From Prochlorococcus sp. AG-402-O16 (GTDB lineage: Bacteria > Cyanobacteriota > Cyanobacteriia > PCC-6307 > Cyanobiaceae), in assembly GCA_003216415.1 (NCBI GenBank), contig QCIY01000003.1:88232-152231 (forward strand): 64,000 nucleotides of DNA. Direction: 5' to 3'. Positions 51,734 to 62,231 of this stretch are shown piece after piece. Within the stretch, counting starts at the first letter, position 1; each line of letters begins with the position of its first letter. Made by a program: the position numbers and the translations under genes. Below the pieces are notes generated by a model. It searched no databases, had not been told where the DNA came from, and worked only from the letters and a program-made list of their open reading frames with translations.

Positions 51734-51906
51734 AAGTAAAAGTCCTTAAAAAATTCATCCTATTACAAACATTATAAATTAGTGCGTTACAAGAGAATGA
51801 AGAAAAATTATATCTCTTTATTTTTCGAGAAATGATCGTTTAAGGTATTTAAATTGAAATCAAAAATAAGTTAGCTGGCATCACTTTTCAAAAATCTTTT
51901 TTATAA

Positions 51907-52362
51907 ATGAAAGAAATATCTCTAATCAAACATGCCAAAGGAGCTTTAGGGTTAAGGGTTTTTGGATTAGGTCCTAATCTTAAACCGACGAATGGATTAA
52001 TTAAGCTACAAAAATTACTAAATACCAATGCTTTCTGGGCAAAAAATAGAACAATTAAGGATCTAAAAAAATGCCTTGCTAACAGTGACGTTATAGTAAG
52101 TCTTTGGGTAGGTAATGAAATAGTTGGTTTTGGTAGAGCTTTAACCGATGGGGTTTACCGCGGGGTACTATGGGATATTGTTATTGATCAAAATCACCAG
52201 GGCAATGGTTTTGGGAAATTAATTGTAAGAAATCTTTTATCTTCTAAAAAAATTAAAAATACAAAGAAATTATATTTAATGACTACGAATAAAAAATTGT
52301 TTTATTCTCAATTAGATTTCAAAGAAGTTACTTGTCAGAATTTATTAGTTCGTGAAATATAA
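51907..52362 (+). CDS. GNAT-family N-acetyltransferase
   Basis: A 151-residue GCN5-related acetyltransferase. The acetyl-CoA binding signature is IVIDQNHQGNGFGKLIVRNLL (motif A, residues about 95-115), preceded by the strand VSLWVGNEIVGFGRALTDG and RGVLWDI. The C-terminal KKLYLMTTNKKLFYSQLDF resembles the motif B helix and hairpin. It is soluble. The acceptor is unknown; plant and cyanobacterial relatives include arylalkylamine- or protein-acetylating NSI-type enzymes. It is isolated, between secA upstream and a convergent NTF2-like gene. Confidence 0.88.
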   Translation: MKEISLIKHAKGALGLRVFGLGPNLKPTNGLIKLQKLLNTNAFWAKNRTIKDLKKCLANSDVIVSLWVGNEIVGFGRALTDGVYRGVLWDIVIDQNHQGNGFGKLIVRNLLSSKKIKNTKKLYLMTTNKKLFYSQLDFKEVTCQNLLVREI

Positions 52363-52422
52363 AAAACTCTTCTATTTAATAAAAAAGCTAAAACAATTAA
52401 AAAATTCAATTTATGAATAAAA

Positions 52423-52854
52423 TCAAGAAACAAATTTACTATAAAGCCATCTTATAAAGGGACCTAAAATAGGAACTGGTCCAAAAGTTGGCCCACAAAA
52501 ATCAAAATAATCTCTATGCTCTTTAATTAATCCATTTTCGCTAAATATTAAACGAGTGGTTCCAGGATAAATAAATTCTTTACCCATAATTTTTAAACCC
52601 ATTGTCCATTCAACGAATCCACAATTTCCGCTTATGGAGATTGCATGTGTTTCTAAAAAAACATCATCACATCTTTTAACTAGTTTTTCTTGAGCTTTAA
52701 TATAAGAATCTAATCCCTCTGTTTCCTGAGTTGGGTCTATAAAAATGACATTCTCATTATAAAATTCAGCCCATTTTTGTTTTGTTGGTGCATTTGCACC
52801 ATAAGGTTTAGTAAATAATCCCCTTAAATCCTCTATAGAAATTACTCTTGACAT
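52423..52854 (-). CDS. NTF2-like (SnoaL-type) protein, 143 aa
   Basis: A 143-residue protein with a cone-shaped NTF2/SnoaL fold pattern. An N-terminal helix (WAEFYNENVIFIDPTQETEGLDSYIKAQ region) is followed by beta strands (CGFVEWTMGLKIMG, TTRLIFSENGLIKEHRDYFD). The C-terminal helical end is hydrophobic (FGPVPILGPFIRWLYSKF) and may form a lid or contact a membrane. Members bind or isomerise small hydrophobic ligands or act as non-catalytic subunits. No catalytic residues are assignable. It converges with the GNAT gene, and tRNA-Gly lies just upstream of it. Confidence 0.75.
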   Translation of the reverse strand: MSRVISIEDLRGLFTKPYGANAPTKQKWAEFYNENVIFIDPTQETEGLDSYIKAQEKLVKRCDDVFLETHAISISGNCGFVEWTMGLKIMGKEFIYPGTTRLIFSENGLIKEHRDYFDFCGPTFGPVPILGPFIRWLYSKFVS

Positions 52855-52900
52855 TACAAAGTTATTGCAATAAACATTTTAGATCATACAAACATTAAAA

Positions 52901-52971
52901 GCGGATGAAGAGATTCGAACTCTCGACATTCTCCTTGGCAAGGAGATGCTCTACCACTGAGCTACATCCGC
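52901..52971 (-). tRNA. trnG: tRNA-Gly (anticodon GCC)
   Basis: The minus strand forms a 71-base cloverleaf. Acceptor stem GCGGATG pairs with CATCCGC. The D-arm has AGCTCAGTGGTAGAGC. The anticodon arm CTCCTTGCCAAGGAG carries GCC, reading GGC and GGT. The T-arm is GAGAGTTCGAATCTC. No 3' CCA is encoded. It lies between the NTF2-like gene and ribH, all on the minus strand. Confidence 0.97.
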
Positions 52972-53032
52972 AGAACATTGTTATTTTATCTTAAAGAAGG
53001 GATCAATGATAGAAATAATTAATTTTTTTCAA

Positions 53033-53509
53033 CTAATTTAAATTTTTAATTAAAGATCCCATCTCAATAGCTTGCAAAGCATAATTCCAACCAAGATTAT
53101 TTTTAATCCCTGCTCTTTCTAAAGCTTGCTGCATAGTATCAGTAGTTAAAACTCCGAAAATAATTGGGACATTATTCTCATTTGATACTTGCGAAATACC
53201 TTTGCTAGCCTCTGAAATAACTACATCATAGTGAGAAGTTTCACCACGTATCACAGCCCCAAGAGCAATTAGAACGTCATAACTCTTTTTTTTCATGAGA
53301 GTTTTAGCTGCAATTGGCAATTCGAATGAACCAGGAACCCAAACTATATCTACTTGATTACTTAATTCAGAAGTATCTAAACCATGTCTTTTAAGACAAT
53401 CAAGACAACCCGATAGAATTTTATTTGTAATTAAATCATTAAATCTTGCTATAACAATTCCTACTTTTAAAGTAGATGCATTAGTAAAGGAACCCTCAAA
53501 AGTAGACAT
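53033..53509 (-). CDS. ribH: 6,7-dimethyl-8-ribityllumazine synthase
   Basis: A 158-residue enzyme of riboflavin synthesis that condenses 5-amino-6-ribitylaminouracil with dihydroxybutanone phosphate. The signatures [31 protein letters not shown] and [14 protein letters not shown] (catalytic His) are complete, and the C-terminal [14 protein letters not shown] is typical. The protein assembles as pentamers or a 60-mer. It follows psbZ on the same strand by 49 bases, and tRNA-Gly lies downstream. Confidence 0.97.
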   Translation of the reverse strand: MSTFEGSFTNASTLKVGIVIARFNDLITNKILSGCLDCLKRHGLDTSELSNQVDIVWVPGSFELPIAAKTLMKKKSYDVLIALGAVIRGETSHYDVVISEASKGISQVSNENNVPIIFGVLTTDTMQQALERAGIKNNLGWNYALQAIEMGSLIKNLN

Positions 53510-53558
53510 TAAATTTTACTTCTATATATTAATAGACTCTCACGAAAAGGTATTAAGT

Positions 53559-53756
53559 TCAAACTAATGAAGAAACAATTCCAGTAACAAATACCAAAAC
53601 AACCCAAACAGCAGCTATGGAGTAAATTTTTCTCCTACTTTCTCTCTGTCCTTCCTCGGTAGAAGGTTGAGTCACATATAAAACAGGTACTCCTACAACC
53701 GCGATTAAAGATGCGAATAATAGAGCATTTACGAAGAAAAAGTTAACAGCCTGCAT
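53559..53756 (-). CDS. psbZ: Photosystem II protein PsbZ
   Basis: A 65-residue thylakoid protein with two membrane helices (about 5-27, FFVNALLFASLIAVVGVPV, and 43-63, YSIAAVWVVLVFVTGIVSS). The short polar loop between them (TQPSTEEGQRESRRK) is the highly conserved stromal loop. PsbZ (Ycf9) sits at the periphery of the photosystem II core near CP43 and helps in supercomplex stability. The first residues MQAVNFFFV match the family and set the start. It is divergent from mutS and upstream of ribH. Confidence 0.96.
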   Translation of the reverse strand: MQAVNFFFVNALLFASLIAVVGVPVLYVTQPSTEEGQRESRRKIYSIAAVWVVLVFVTGIVSSLV

Positions 53757-53779
53757 AGTTCAGTCTTAGGTTTCAAAAC

Positions 53780-53785
53780 ATTATA
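53780..53785 (-). promoter_or_regulatory. Candidate -10 element (TATAAT) for psbZ
   Basis: Read on the minus strand, a perfect TATAAT box lies about 24 bases upstream of the psbZ ATG, in GTATTTATAATGTTTTG. A close -35 box is not evident. The position would give a short leader of fewer than 20 bases. Assignment is by eye. Confidence 0.4.
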
Positions 53786-53898
53786 AATACTATAATCTCA
53801 TGAAAATGATTATTTTTAGAGAAAATTTACATACTTTTAGCTACTTTAGATGCAAAAAAAGAATTTCTACCTAATATCTATTTAGGAATTAAAAAAGT

Positions 53899-56640
53899 AT
53901 GCAAGAAGATACGATAATTCAAAAAAATTTATTTGCGATAGATAATGAAAATAAGAAGCAAAAAGAAGTAGCAAAAATTCCAGAAGATTTATCTTGGGAA
54001 GATTTAAAAAAAGAATCGCAAAAAAGACCTAGAGAAAGAAAAAATTCAATTAACTTAATAAATAAATTCAAGACTGATTTAATTTCAAATAACAAAAATG
54101 TTTGCATCAATGAAGAATCTTATAGCTATAAAACAGTTTCAAAACTGAAATTAACTCCTGTAATGAAGCATTATGTAACTCTAAAAGAAGAAAATAAAGA
54201 TAGGTTATTACTTTATAGATTAGGAGATTTTTTTGAATGTTTTTTTGAGGACGCTGTATTAATATCGAACCTTTTAGAAATAACGCTTACCAGTAAAGAT
54301 GCTGGCAAAGAGATCGGTAAGATCCCTATGGCAGGGGTTCCCCATCATGCAATGGAGAGATACTGTGCTGATTTAATTAAAAAAAATTATTCTGTGGTTA
54401 TATGCGATCAATTAGAAAAAAGTTCTGGAAATTATGGGACTCCAATTAAAAGAGGAATAACAAGAATAATTACTCCTGGAACTGTAATTGAAGAGGGGAT
54501 GTTGATAGCAAAGAAAAATAATTGGATTACTGCTATTTACTTATCAGAAGAAAACTCAGATGAATCTTATGAATGGGGTATATCAAAAGCTGATGTAAGC
54601 ACAGGAGAATTAATAACTTTAGAAGGCCAATCTCTGTCAAAACTATTTGATGAAATTATTAAATTAGATTCTTCAGAAATCATTGTAGGAAGCAATGCAG
54701 TAAGAAATTTATTAATTAAAAGAAATAGTCAAATTACATATACTGTTTCTCAAGAGACTAATTTTGGTATTAATGAAGCAAATTATCTAATAAAAAATTA
54801 TTTCCAAATTGCAAACCTAGAGGGAATAGGACTTAAAAATTTAAACAATGCAACTAGATCACTTGGAGGTTTATTAAATTATTTAGAAAAAATTAATCCT
54901 TCAAATTTAGATAAAGATTCTTCTTTAAAAATCTCATTAGACTTTCCACAAATCCAATATGGTCACAACAAATTAATTATTGATTATCAAACTCAAAAAA
55001 ACTTAGAAATCAAAAATACACAAAGAGAAAACAATTATGTAGGTTCGCTACTATGGAGTATTGATAGAACTTATACTTGCATGGGTGCAAGGTGTTTAAG
55101 AAGGTGGATAGATTCACCACTATTAAACGTTAATGAAATTTATAAAAGACAAAATATAATTACAAACTTTTTTGAATCTAAAAAATTACGTACAGATACC
55201 CAAAATTTACTTAGAGCAATGGGGGATTTAGAAAGACTTGCAGGTAGAGCTTGTGCAGGTCATGCAAGTCCCAGAGACTTAATTGCAATAGCTGAAGGTT
55301 TAAAAAAATTGCCTAGACTAAAATCCATAATTGAATTATTTAAATATGATCTACCAGATTGGACTGATCAATTAAAAAATATTGATGAAGGACTCTTAGA
55401 ATTAGCTGATACTATAAGTTTTAAACTAGTAGAAAATCCTCCTCTAAATATTAGTGAAGGAGGCATGATCCACGATGGTGTTGACAATATATTAGATGGT
55501 TTACGCAATTTAATGGATGATTACTCTGAGTGGCTAAATAAAGAGGAATTAAAGGAAAGGAAAATTAGCAAAATTTCAAACCTAAAAATTCAATTTCATA
55601 AAAATTTTGGTTATTACATTTCTATAAATAAGTCAAAAGTTAATTTAGCTCCACAACATTGGATCAAAAGGCAAACACTTACTAATGAAGAAAGGTATAT
55701 TACTTCAGAAATTAAAAATAAAGAAAATAAGATTTTCCAAATAAAAAGTAGAGCTTCATCGAAAGAATATGAAATTTTCTGCGAATTAAGAAATATAGTT
55801 GCTGAAAAAACAAAACAAATAAGATCAATCGCAAAATCCATAGCATCTCTTGATGCACTGCTTGGTTTATCAATTACTTCAGTAGAAAACAATTTTATAA
55901 AACCTTCATTAATACCAATAAATGATTCAATGACAAAAAATAGTACAAAAATTATCGCAGGAAGAAATCCAATCGTAGAGCAATTGTTAAGTGATAAAAA
56001 GTTTGTAGCAAACGATATCTCTTTTGAGGATAATCAAAAATTAATTATATTAACCGGTCCCAATGCAAGCGGAAAAAGTTGCTTTATAAGACAACTTGGT
56101 TTAATACAAATTCTCACGCAAATTGGTAGCTTTGTTCCTGCTAATAATGCTGAAATCAAGATTGCAGATAGGATTTTCACAAGAATTGGGGCAGTTGATG
56201 ATCAATCATCTGGACAATCAACATTTATGGTAGAAATGTCTGAAACTGCATCAATTCTAAATCAGGCAACTTCTAGCTCACTAGTTTTACTTGATGAGAT
56301 AGGCAGAGGGACTTCTACTTTTGATGGACTTTCAATAGCTTGGTCAGTAAGTGAATATCTTGCAAAAAAAATTCAATGTAATACTATTTTTGCTACGCAC
56401 TATCATGAGCTTAATTATTTAAAAAATTCAAATAAAAATATACAAAATTTTCAAGTTTTAGTAGAACAAAATAACGATCAGCTAATTTTTAGCCACAGGA
56501 TTGTTAAAGGGGGCTCAAACAAAAGCTATGGCATAGAAGCAGCTAAATTAGCAGGAGTTCCAAAAGAAGTTATAGAAAAAGCAAAATCAGTTTTAAATTC
56601 TTTAGAAGAAAATAACAAATTAAATTATGATATAAAGTAG
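53899..56640 (+). CDS. mutS: DNA mismatch repair protein MutS
   Basis: A 913-residue mismatch-recognition ATPase. A polar, lysine-rich N-terminal extension (about 75 residues) precedes domain I, where the mismatch-binding segment is [16 protein letters not shown] (the Phe-x-Glu wedge is F-F-E). The ATPase at the C-terminus has Walker [30 protein letters not shown], Walker [17 protein letters not shown] and the ATHYHEL motif. The extension is common in cyanobacterial MutS. The start codon choice at 53899 gives the longest convincing frame. Confidence 0.97.
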   Translation: MQEDTIIQKNLFAIDNENKKQKEVAKIPEDLSWEDLKKESQKRPRERKNSINLINKFKTDLISNNKNVCINEESYSYKTVSKLKLTPVMKHYVTLKEENKDRLLLYRLGDFFECFFEDAVLISNLLEITLTSKDAGKEIGKIPMAGVPHHAMERYCADLIKKNYSVVICDQLEKSSGNYGTPIKRGITRIITPGTVIEEGMLIAKKNNWITAIYLSEENSDESYEWGISKADVSTGELITLEGQSLSKLFDEIIKLDSSEIIVGSNAVRNLLIKRNSQITYTVSQETNFGINEANYLIKNYFQIANLEGIGLKNLNNATRSLGGLLNYLEKINPSNLDKDSSLKISLDFPQIQYGHNKLIIDYQTQKNLEIKNTQRENNYVGSLLWSIDRTYTCMGARCLRRWIDSPLLNVNEIYKRQNIITNFFESKKLRTDTQNLLRAMGDLERLAGRACAGHASPRDLIAIAEGLKKLPRLKSIIELFKYDLPDWTDQLKNIDEGLLELADTISFKLVENPPLNISEGGMIHDGVDNILDGLRNLMDDYSEWLNKEELKERKISKISNLKIQFHKNFGYYISINKSKVNLAPQHWIKRQTLTNEERYITSEIKNKENKIFQIKSRASSKEYEIFCELRNIVAEKTKQIRSIAKSIASLDALLGLSITSVENNFIKPSLIPINDSMTKNSTKIIAGRNPIVEQLLSDKKFVANDISFEDNQKLIILTGPNASGKSCFIRQLGLIQILTQIGSFVPANNAEIKIADRIFTRIGAVDDQSSGQSTFMVEMSETASILNQATSSSLVLLDEIGRGTSTFDGLSIAWSVSEYLAKKIQCNTIFATHYHELNYLKNSNKNIQNFQVLVEQNNDQLIFSHRIVKGGSNKSYGIEAAKLAGVPKEVIEKAKSVLNSLEENNKLNYDIK

Positions 56641-56671
56641 ATTTTTGAAATTTTTATAAAATAAATACTTT

Positions 56672-57295
56672 TTAAATAGTTTCCCTCAATAATGCGTTAA
56701 CCGTAGCAGCTGCCATGGCAGCACCTCCTCTAGTTGAATTCAAAACAATTCTAGGAAGATCCGTAGAAATTAGTTTGTTTTTGCTTTTCTCTACTCCAAT
56801 AAATCCAACAGGCATTCCGATAATTAAACTAGGTAAATCTTTTGCATTCGCTAAAATATCAATTAAATAAGTTAACGCTGTAGGCGAACTGCCAATAACT
56901 ACAATAGGTGATTTGCTTCCAGAATTCATAGCGGATAACTCCTTCCAACCTTCACTTAAGCCATATGCAGTTTTAGTTAAGTTTGTATGATTATTTTTTC
57001 CAAACCACATTCTAGCGGTGAATACTTTATTCCTAGTGGTATTTTCTGCCATGGTTTTTATTGCTGCTGCAGCCATATCAGTATCAGTTAAAATCGGAGC
57101 ACCATTTTTAAGTGCCTGAAGCCCTTTTTCGCAAGCACCTTCACTAAAATTTACAAGATTTTGAACTGAAAAATCTCCTGAAGTATGGACTAATCTCTCT
57201 AACACTTTTTTTTCCAAATAATTTAGATCATTGGCTAATAAATGAGATCTTATGAATCTGATGCTTTCCAAAAAAATTGGATGATCTATTACCAT
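56672..57295 (-). CDS. cobH: Precorrin-8X methylmutase
   Basis: A 207-residue enzyme that moves the C-11 methyl to C-12 in the corrin ring, giving hydrogenobyrinic or cobyrinic acid in (pseudo)cobalamin synthesis. Characteristic segments are ERLVHTSGDFS with the catalytic His, ILTDTDMAAAAI, IVVIGSSPTALTYLI and the C-terminal RGGAAMAAATVNALLRE. The length is normal. It converges with mutS and is divergent from holA by about 58 bases. It could be named cbiC in the anaerobic nomenclature. Confidence 0.95.
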   Translation of the reverse strand: MVIDHPIFLESIRFIRSHLLANDLNYLEKKVLERLVHTSGDFSVQNLVNFSEGACEKGLQALKNGAPILTDTDMAAAAIKTMAENTTRNKVFTARMWFGKNNHTNLTKTAYGLSEGWKELSAMNSGSKSPIVVIGSSPTALTYLIDILANAKDLPSLIIGMPVGFIGVEKSKNKLISTDLPRIVLNSTRGGAAMAAATVNALLRETI

Positions 57296-57353
57296 TAAAT
57301 TTAATTTGTGTTAGAAGTAATCATAGTTAATATATGGTTTTTATTGAGCAATT

Positions 57354-58355
57354 ATGCCAATACAAATATTATGGGGTAATGATTTAAATGCTCAAAATAC
57401 ATTTATTCAAAAATTAATTGATAAGGAAGTATCCAAAGAATGGAAAGAAATAAACGTAACAAATTTAAATGGAGATGATGATGAGCAAGTCAATAAAGCT
57501 TTTGATGAAGTTCTTACACCTCCTTTTGGAGAGGGATACAGAATAGTTACATTGAAAAATAATCCAATTTTTACTGCCAAAAATGATGATCTAAGAACTA
57601 AATTTGAAAGAATTCATGACAATATACCTCAAAATACTTATTTGATTTTACAAAATACAAAAAAACCAGACTCAAGACTAAAGAGTACTAAATTTTTACA
57701 AAAACTTATCAAAAATAATTTAGCTAAAGAAAAGTCATTTTCTTTACCAGAAATCTGGGACTATGAAGGACAAAAAAGATTTTTAGAAGATGCAGCAAAT
57801 GAAATGAATATCAAAATTGATAAAAATGCAGCTGAATTAATAATTGATTCAGTTGGTAATGATAGCTTTAAACTAATAAATGAATTAGCCAAAGCAAAAA
57901 CATACCTTTCTGCATTATCAAATGATTCGAATTCACAACTTTTTCTTAAAAGTATTGATGTAAAAAAAATATTTAGTGATCATCAATCCAATATTTTCAA
58001 AATCATTGATCTTCTCTTACAAAAAAATATTAATGAAAGCCTTATAGAAATAAATTATTCCTTACAGAAAGGAGAACCTGCTTTAAGACTAAATGCAGGT
58101 TTAATTAGTCAAATAAGAATTCATACCATTATAAAATTAGCAGTTAATTCAGGTAACGATAATGCAGAAAAGATTTGTAATCTTGCAGGCATTTCTAATC
58201 CAAAACGAATTTTTTTTATTCGAAGAAAAGTCAAAAATGTATCTCAAGAATATTTAATTAATTTAATGAGTAACTTACTAGATATTGAATCATTATTAAA
58301 ACAAGGTAATAATCCTATAAGTGTTTTTACAGAGAAATTAATTAATTTAAGTTAA
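57354..58355 (+). CDS. holA: DNA polymerase III delta subunit
   Basis: A 333-residue clamp-loader subunit. It begins with an abbreviated Walker-like region (IQILWGNDLNAQNTFIQKL), has the TPPFGEGYRIVTLKNNP and NTYLILQNTKKPDSR segments of domain I, and ends with the helical collar domain (QKGEPALRLNAGLISQIRIH). Delta opens the beta sliding clamp. Sequence similarity is low, as usual for delta, so the call rests on this motif order and length. It is followed by lysC 39 bases later. Confidence 0.85.
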   Translation: MPIQILWGNDLNAQNTFIQKLIDKEVSKEWKEINVTNLNGDDDEQVNKAFDEVLTPPFGEGYRIVTLKNNPIFTAKNDDLRTKFERIHDNIPQNTYLILQNTKKPDSRLKSTKFLQKLIKNNLAKEKSFSLPEIWDYEGQKRFLEDAANEMNIKIDKNAAELIIDSVGNDSFKLINELAKAKTYLSALSNDSNSQLFLKSIDVKKIFSDHQSNIFKIIDLLLQKNINESLIEINYSLQKGEPALRLNAGLISQIRIHTIIKLAVNSGNDNAEKICNLAGISNPKRIFFIRRKVKNVSQEYLINLMSNLLDIESLLKQGNNPISVFTEKLINLS

Positions 58356-58394
58356 CCAAATTATAAGTTTAAGAATTTACATTATGATTTAAAT

Positions 58395-60155
58395 ATGGCT
58401 TTACTAGTAAAAAAATTTGGCGGTACTTCTGTAGGTGATATTAAAAAAATTAAAAATATTGCAAGTAGCATCTGTCAAAGTAAAGAAGCAGGAAATGAAA
58501 TTGTCGTAGTTGTCTCTGCAATGGGGCAAACTACAGATGATTTAAATAGTTTAGCGGAATCAATTAGTACAAATCCTAATCGAAGAGAATTGGATATGCT
58601 TCTCTCAACTGGAGAGCAAGTAACCATAGCTCTTCTCTCAATGGCATTAAACGAATACGGAATACCTGCAATTTCAATGACCGGTAGCCAGGTTGGAATT
58701 ATTACTGAATCAATTCATGGGAAAGCGAGAATTCTGGATATTAAAACAGAAAGGATCCAAAATTATATAAATCAGGGTTTTGTAGTTGTAGTGGCTGGAT
58801 TTCAAGGAACAACATTAAGCCATACGGGTTCAATGGAAATTACAACTTTGGGTAGAGGTGGTTCAGATACTTCCGCAGTAGCTTTATCAACAGCTTTAGG
58901 AGCTGAGACGTGCGAAATTTATACAGACGTTCCAGGGGTTCTTACTACTGATCCAAGAATTGTTCCTAATGCAAAACTCTTAGATGAAATTAGCTGCGAG
59001 GAAATGCTTGAACTTGCAAGTGTCGGTGCTTCAGTTCTGCATCCAAGAGCAGTAGAAATTGCTCGCAATTATGGAATTAAATTGTGTGTCAAATCAAGCC
59101 AAAGTGACTCAAGTGGGACTCTCCTAGAAAGTCAAATCCAACCTCTCCCGCTAAAAAGAGGAAGCTTAGAATTAACAAAAACAGTCAATAGTCTTGAGGT
59201 ATTAGAAAACCAAGCAGTATTCAGTCTCTCAAATATTCCTGATAGGCCTGGGATTGCTGCACAAATATTTGAAAAACTTTCAGAAGCAAGTATTAGTGTA
59301 GATTTAATAATACAAGCGACAAATGATGGAAATAAAAACGATATTACATTTACTGTTAGTGAATTAGAAGTTAAAAAGACTGCCGAACAATGTGAACTTA
59401 TAACTAGTCAATTAGGAGGAGAATATAACTTAAAAACAAATATGACTAAATTAAGTATTCAAGGAGCAGGAATTATGGGCAGACCTAGTGTTTCAGCTGA
59501 TTTATTTGATACTTTATCTAAAGCGAATATAAATGTCAGGTTAATAGCTACTAGTGAAATTAAAGTCAGCTGTGTAATTGAAATCAATAATATACCAAAA
59601 GCTATTAGATTTGTTGCTGAGAAATTTAAGTTATCCGATACACAAATATTTGTTAATCCAATCAATAAAAAACAAGATCAACCTGAAGTACGAGGAATTG
59701 CATTAGATAAAAACCAAGTTCAAGTAAGTTTTCGAAAACTGCCTGATCGGCCAGGTGTAGCAGCATCGATATGTTTAGCATTAGCTGAAAATAATTTACT
59801 TATCGATACTATCGTTCAGTCTGAGAGAATTTCCTCTTTAAAAACTAAAGATATTAGTCTTACAATGAATAAACAAGATAGAGAAAAAGCTAACTTAGTT
59901 TTTGAGGCCTTAACAAAAAAATTACCCGGATCACACATTGAAGATGGCCCTGCTATTGCCAAAGTAAGTACTGTAGGAGCGGGAATGGCATTTAAGGTTG
60001 GAACGGCTGGAAAAATATTTAGAGCATTGGCTGACCAAAATATCAATATTGAAATGATTGCCACTAGTGAAATCAGGACTTCATGTATTGTCTTAGAAAA
60101 AGATTGTGACAAAGCAGTTAATGCGATTCATAATCATTTCGAATTAGAAAAATAA
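58395..60155 (+). CDS. lysC: Aspartate kinase with four ACT domains
   Basis: A 586-residue aspartate kinase, the first step to lysine, threonine and methionine. The catalytic domain (residues 1-260) begins VKKFGGTSVGDIKKI and has TTLGRGGSDTSAVALS and the DVPGVLTTDPRIVP loop. Two ACT pairs follow. Their repeated first motifs are NIPDRPGIAAQIF (near residue 280) and KLPDRPGVAASI (near 448). Their second motifs are GAGIMGRPSVSADLF (near 357) and GAGMAFKVGTAGKIF (near 528). The doubled regulatory part is typical of cyanobacteria and should bind lysine and threonine. Confidence 0.96.
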   Translation: MALLVKKFGGTSVGDIKKIKNIASSICQSKEAGNEIVVVVSAMGQTTDDLNSLAESISTNPNRRELDMLLSTGEQVTIALLSMALNEYGIPAISMTGSQVGIITESIHGKARILDIKTERIQNYINQGFVVVVAGFQGTTLSHTGSMEITTLGRGGSDTSAVALSTALGAETCEIYTDVPGVLTTDPRIVPNAKLLDEISCEEMLELASVGASVLHPRAVEIARNYGIKLCVKSSQSDSSGTLLESQIQPLPLKRGSLELTKTVNSLEVLENQAVFSLSNIPDRPGIAAQIFEKLSEASISVDLIIQATNDGNKNDITFTVSELEVKKTAEQCELITSQLGGEYNLKTNMTKLSIQGAGIMGRPSVSADLFDTLSKANINVRLIATSEIKVSCVIEINNIPKAIRFVAEKFKLSDTQIFVNPINKKQDQPEVRGIALDKNQVQVSFRKLPDRPGVAASICLALAENNLLIDTIVQSERISSLKTKDISLTMNKQDREKANLVFEALTKKLPGSHIEDGPAIAKVSTVGAGMAFKVGTAGKIFRALADQNINIEMIATSEIRTSCIVLEKDCDKAVNAIHNHFELEK

Positions 60156-60162
60156 ATTCTTT

Positions 60163-62205
60163 TTAATTATTTCTTGCCAATTTTTGTCTTAATTTTTTGA
60201 TTCTATCCCTCAAATTTGCTGCTTCTTCAAAATTTAACTCTTTTGCAGCATCTTTCATTTTAATTTCTAACTTTTCTATTAAGTCAGGCAATTCTTCGAG
60301 CAAACATTGATTATCACTGGAACCGAGAATTGCGTCAGTTTTGTTATTAACTATATTTATTAAATCTTTAGATAAACCACCAGCATCTAGTTTTCTGGAA
60401 AGTTCTAGAAAAGATAATATTGAATTTTCTATTTTTTTGCCTGCAGGTTTTGGAGTAATACCATTGACTTGGTTATATTTTTTTTGAATAGTTCTTCTTC
60501 TTTCAGTTTCAGATATTGCTCTTTTCATTGAATCTGTGAAGTTATCTGCATAAAGCAAGGCAACACCTTCAACATGTCTCGCAGCTCTTCCTATTGTTTG
60601 AATCAATGATCTTTCAGCTCTGAGAAAACCTTCTTTATCAGCATCTAAAATGGCAACTAAGGATACTTCAGGAAGATCTAGTCCCTCTCTTAATAAATTA
60701 ACTCCTACCAAAACATCATATTCGCCCATTCTGAGGTCTTGAATAATTTCAATTCTTTCAATTGAATGGATTTCTGAATGCAAATATCTAACTCTTACTT
60801 TATTTTCAGATAAAAAATCAGTTAGATCTTCAGCCATTCTCTTAGTAAGTGTTGTCACTAGCACTCGTTGATTCTTTTCAGCTCTAATTCTTATTTCAGA
60901 TAACAGATCTTCTATTTGACCATCACTAGGTCTTACATCAATTACAGGATCTAAAACCCCAGTTGGTCTTATAACTTGCTCAATAAATTCACCATCACAT
61001 TGATCTAATTCCCATTGACCCGGAGTTGCACTTATAAATAATGTCTGTTTTGATTTGTCCCAAAACTCTTCACATTTTAAAGGTCTATTATCTGCAGCAC
61101 TGGGCAATCTAAAACCATGATCTATTAAAACTTTTTTTCTAGATTGATCACCGTTGTACATCGCATGAAGTTGAGGACATGTTACATGACTCTCATCAAC
61201 TACCAACAACCAATCTTTGGGAAAGTAATCTATTAAGCATTCTGGCGGTGAACCTTCCTGCCTGCCTGATAAATGACGAGCATAATTCTCAACTCCATTA
61301 CAATAACCAACCTCTTTGAGCATTTCTAAATCATATTTTGTGCGTTGTTCTAGACGTTGAGCCTCTAATAATTTTCCTTCGTATGTAAATTTATCTAGTT
61401 GAGTTTTTAATTCACTTCTAATTGCACTTATTGCACTCTCAAGTCTTTCTTTTGGGGTCACAAAATGCTTCGCTGGATAAACGCTAACTTGTTCCAAACT
61501 TTCAAGTATTTCTCCTGTAGTAGGGTCAACATATCTAATAGCTTCAACTTCATCACCAAATAATTCGATTCTAATTAATCTATCCTCATAAGCTGGACCG
61601 ATTTCTAAAACATCACCTTTAATTCTGAATCTACCTCTAGTAATTTCAATATCATTTCTTGTATATTGATTTTCAACTAGAGACCTTAAAGAAGAACGTA
61701 GATTTATTGACTTTCCCACTTCAAATTTAACTGCAGCTTTTAAATACTCACTCGGTATACCAAGACCATAAATACAACTTATTGAGGCTACAACAATTAC
61801 ATCTTTTCTTTCAAATAATGAGCGTGTTGCAGAATGCCTAAGCATATCTATTTCTTCATTAATTGAAGCCGTTTTTGCTATGTAAGTATCACTTACAGGT
61901 ACATAAGCTTCAGGTTGATAATAATCGTAGTAAGAAATGAAGTACTCAACAGCATTTTTTGGAAAAAATTCCCTTAATTCATTACATAGTTGTGCAGCTA
62001 ACGTTTTGTTATGGGCTAATACAAGTGCTGGTCTTCCTGTTTGTTGAATTACATTCGCAATAGTAAATGTTTTACCAGTTCCAGTAGCTCCTAAAAGAGT
62101 CTGAAACTCTTTACCAGTATTGACGCCTTTAACTAATTTTTTAATAGCTTCTGGTTGATCTCCATTTGGTTCGTAAGGAGCTTGAAGCTTATAGTTGTTC
62201 ATCAA
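60163..62205 (-). CDS. uvrB: Excinuclease ABC subunit B
   Basis: A 680-residue nucleotide excision repair helicase-like protein. It has Walker [16 protein letters not shown] near residue 40, the damage-probing beta-hairpin region [18 protein letters not shown], and helicase motifs such as [20 protein letters not shown] and [14 protein letters not shown]-terminal UVR motif (residues about 640-675, [19 protein letters not shown]) contacts UvrC. UV repair is important for surface-water phototrophs. It converges with lysC. Confidence 0.98.
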   Translation of the reverse strand: MMNNYKLQAPYEPNGDQPEAIKKLVKGVNTGKEFQTLLGATGTGKTFTIANVIQQTGRPALVLAHNKTLAAQLCNELREFFPKNAVEYFISYYDYYQPEAYVPVSDTYIAKTASINEEIDMLRHSATRSLFERKDVIVVASISCIYGLGIPSEYLKAAVKFEVGKSINLRSSLRSLVENQYTRNDIEITRGRFRIKGDVLEIGPAYEDRLIRIELFGDEVEAIRYVDPTTGEILESLEQVSVYPAKHFVTPKERLESAISAIRSELKTQLDKFTYEGKLLEAQRLEQRTKYDLEMLKEVGYCNGVENYARHLSGRQEGSPPECLIDYFPKDWLLVVDESHVTCPQLHAMYNGDQSRKKVLIDHGFRLPSAADNRPLKCEEFWDKSKQTLFISATPGQWELDQCDGEFIEQVIRPTGVLDPVIDVRPSDGQIEDLLSEIRIRAEKNQRVLVTTLTKRMAEDLTDFLSENKVRVRYLHSEIHSIERIEIIQDLRMGEYDVLVGVNLLREGLDLPEVSLVAILDADKEGFLRAERSLIQTIGRAARHVEGVALLYADNFTDSMKRAISETERRRTIQKKYNQVNGITPKPAGKKIENSILSFLELSRKLDAGGLSKDLINIVNNKTDAILGSSDNQCLLEELPDLIEKLEIKMKDAAKELNFEEAANLRDRIKKLRQKLARNN

Positions 62206-62231
62206 CGTAGTAGCAAAAGGGTATTGCTATA

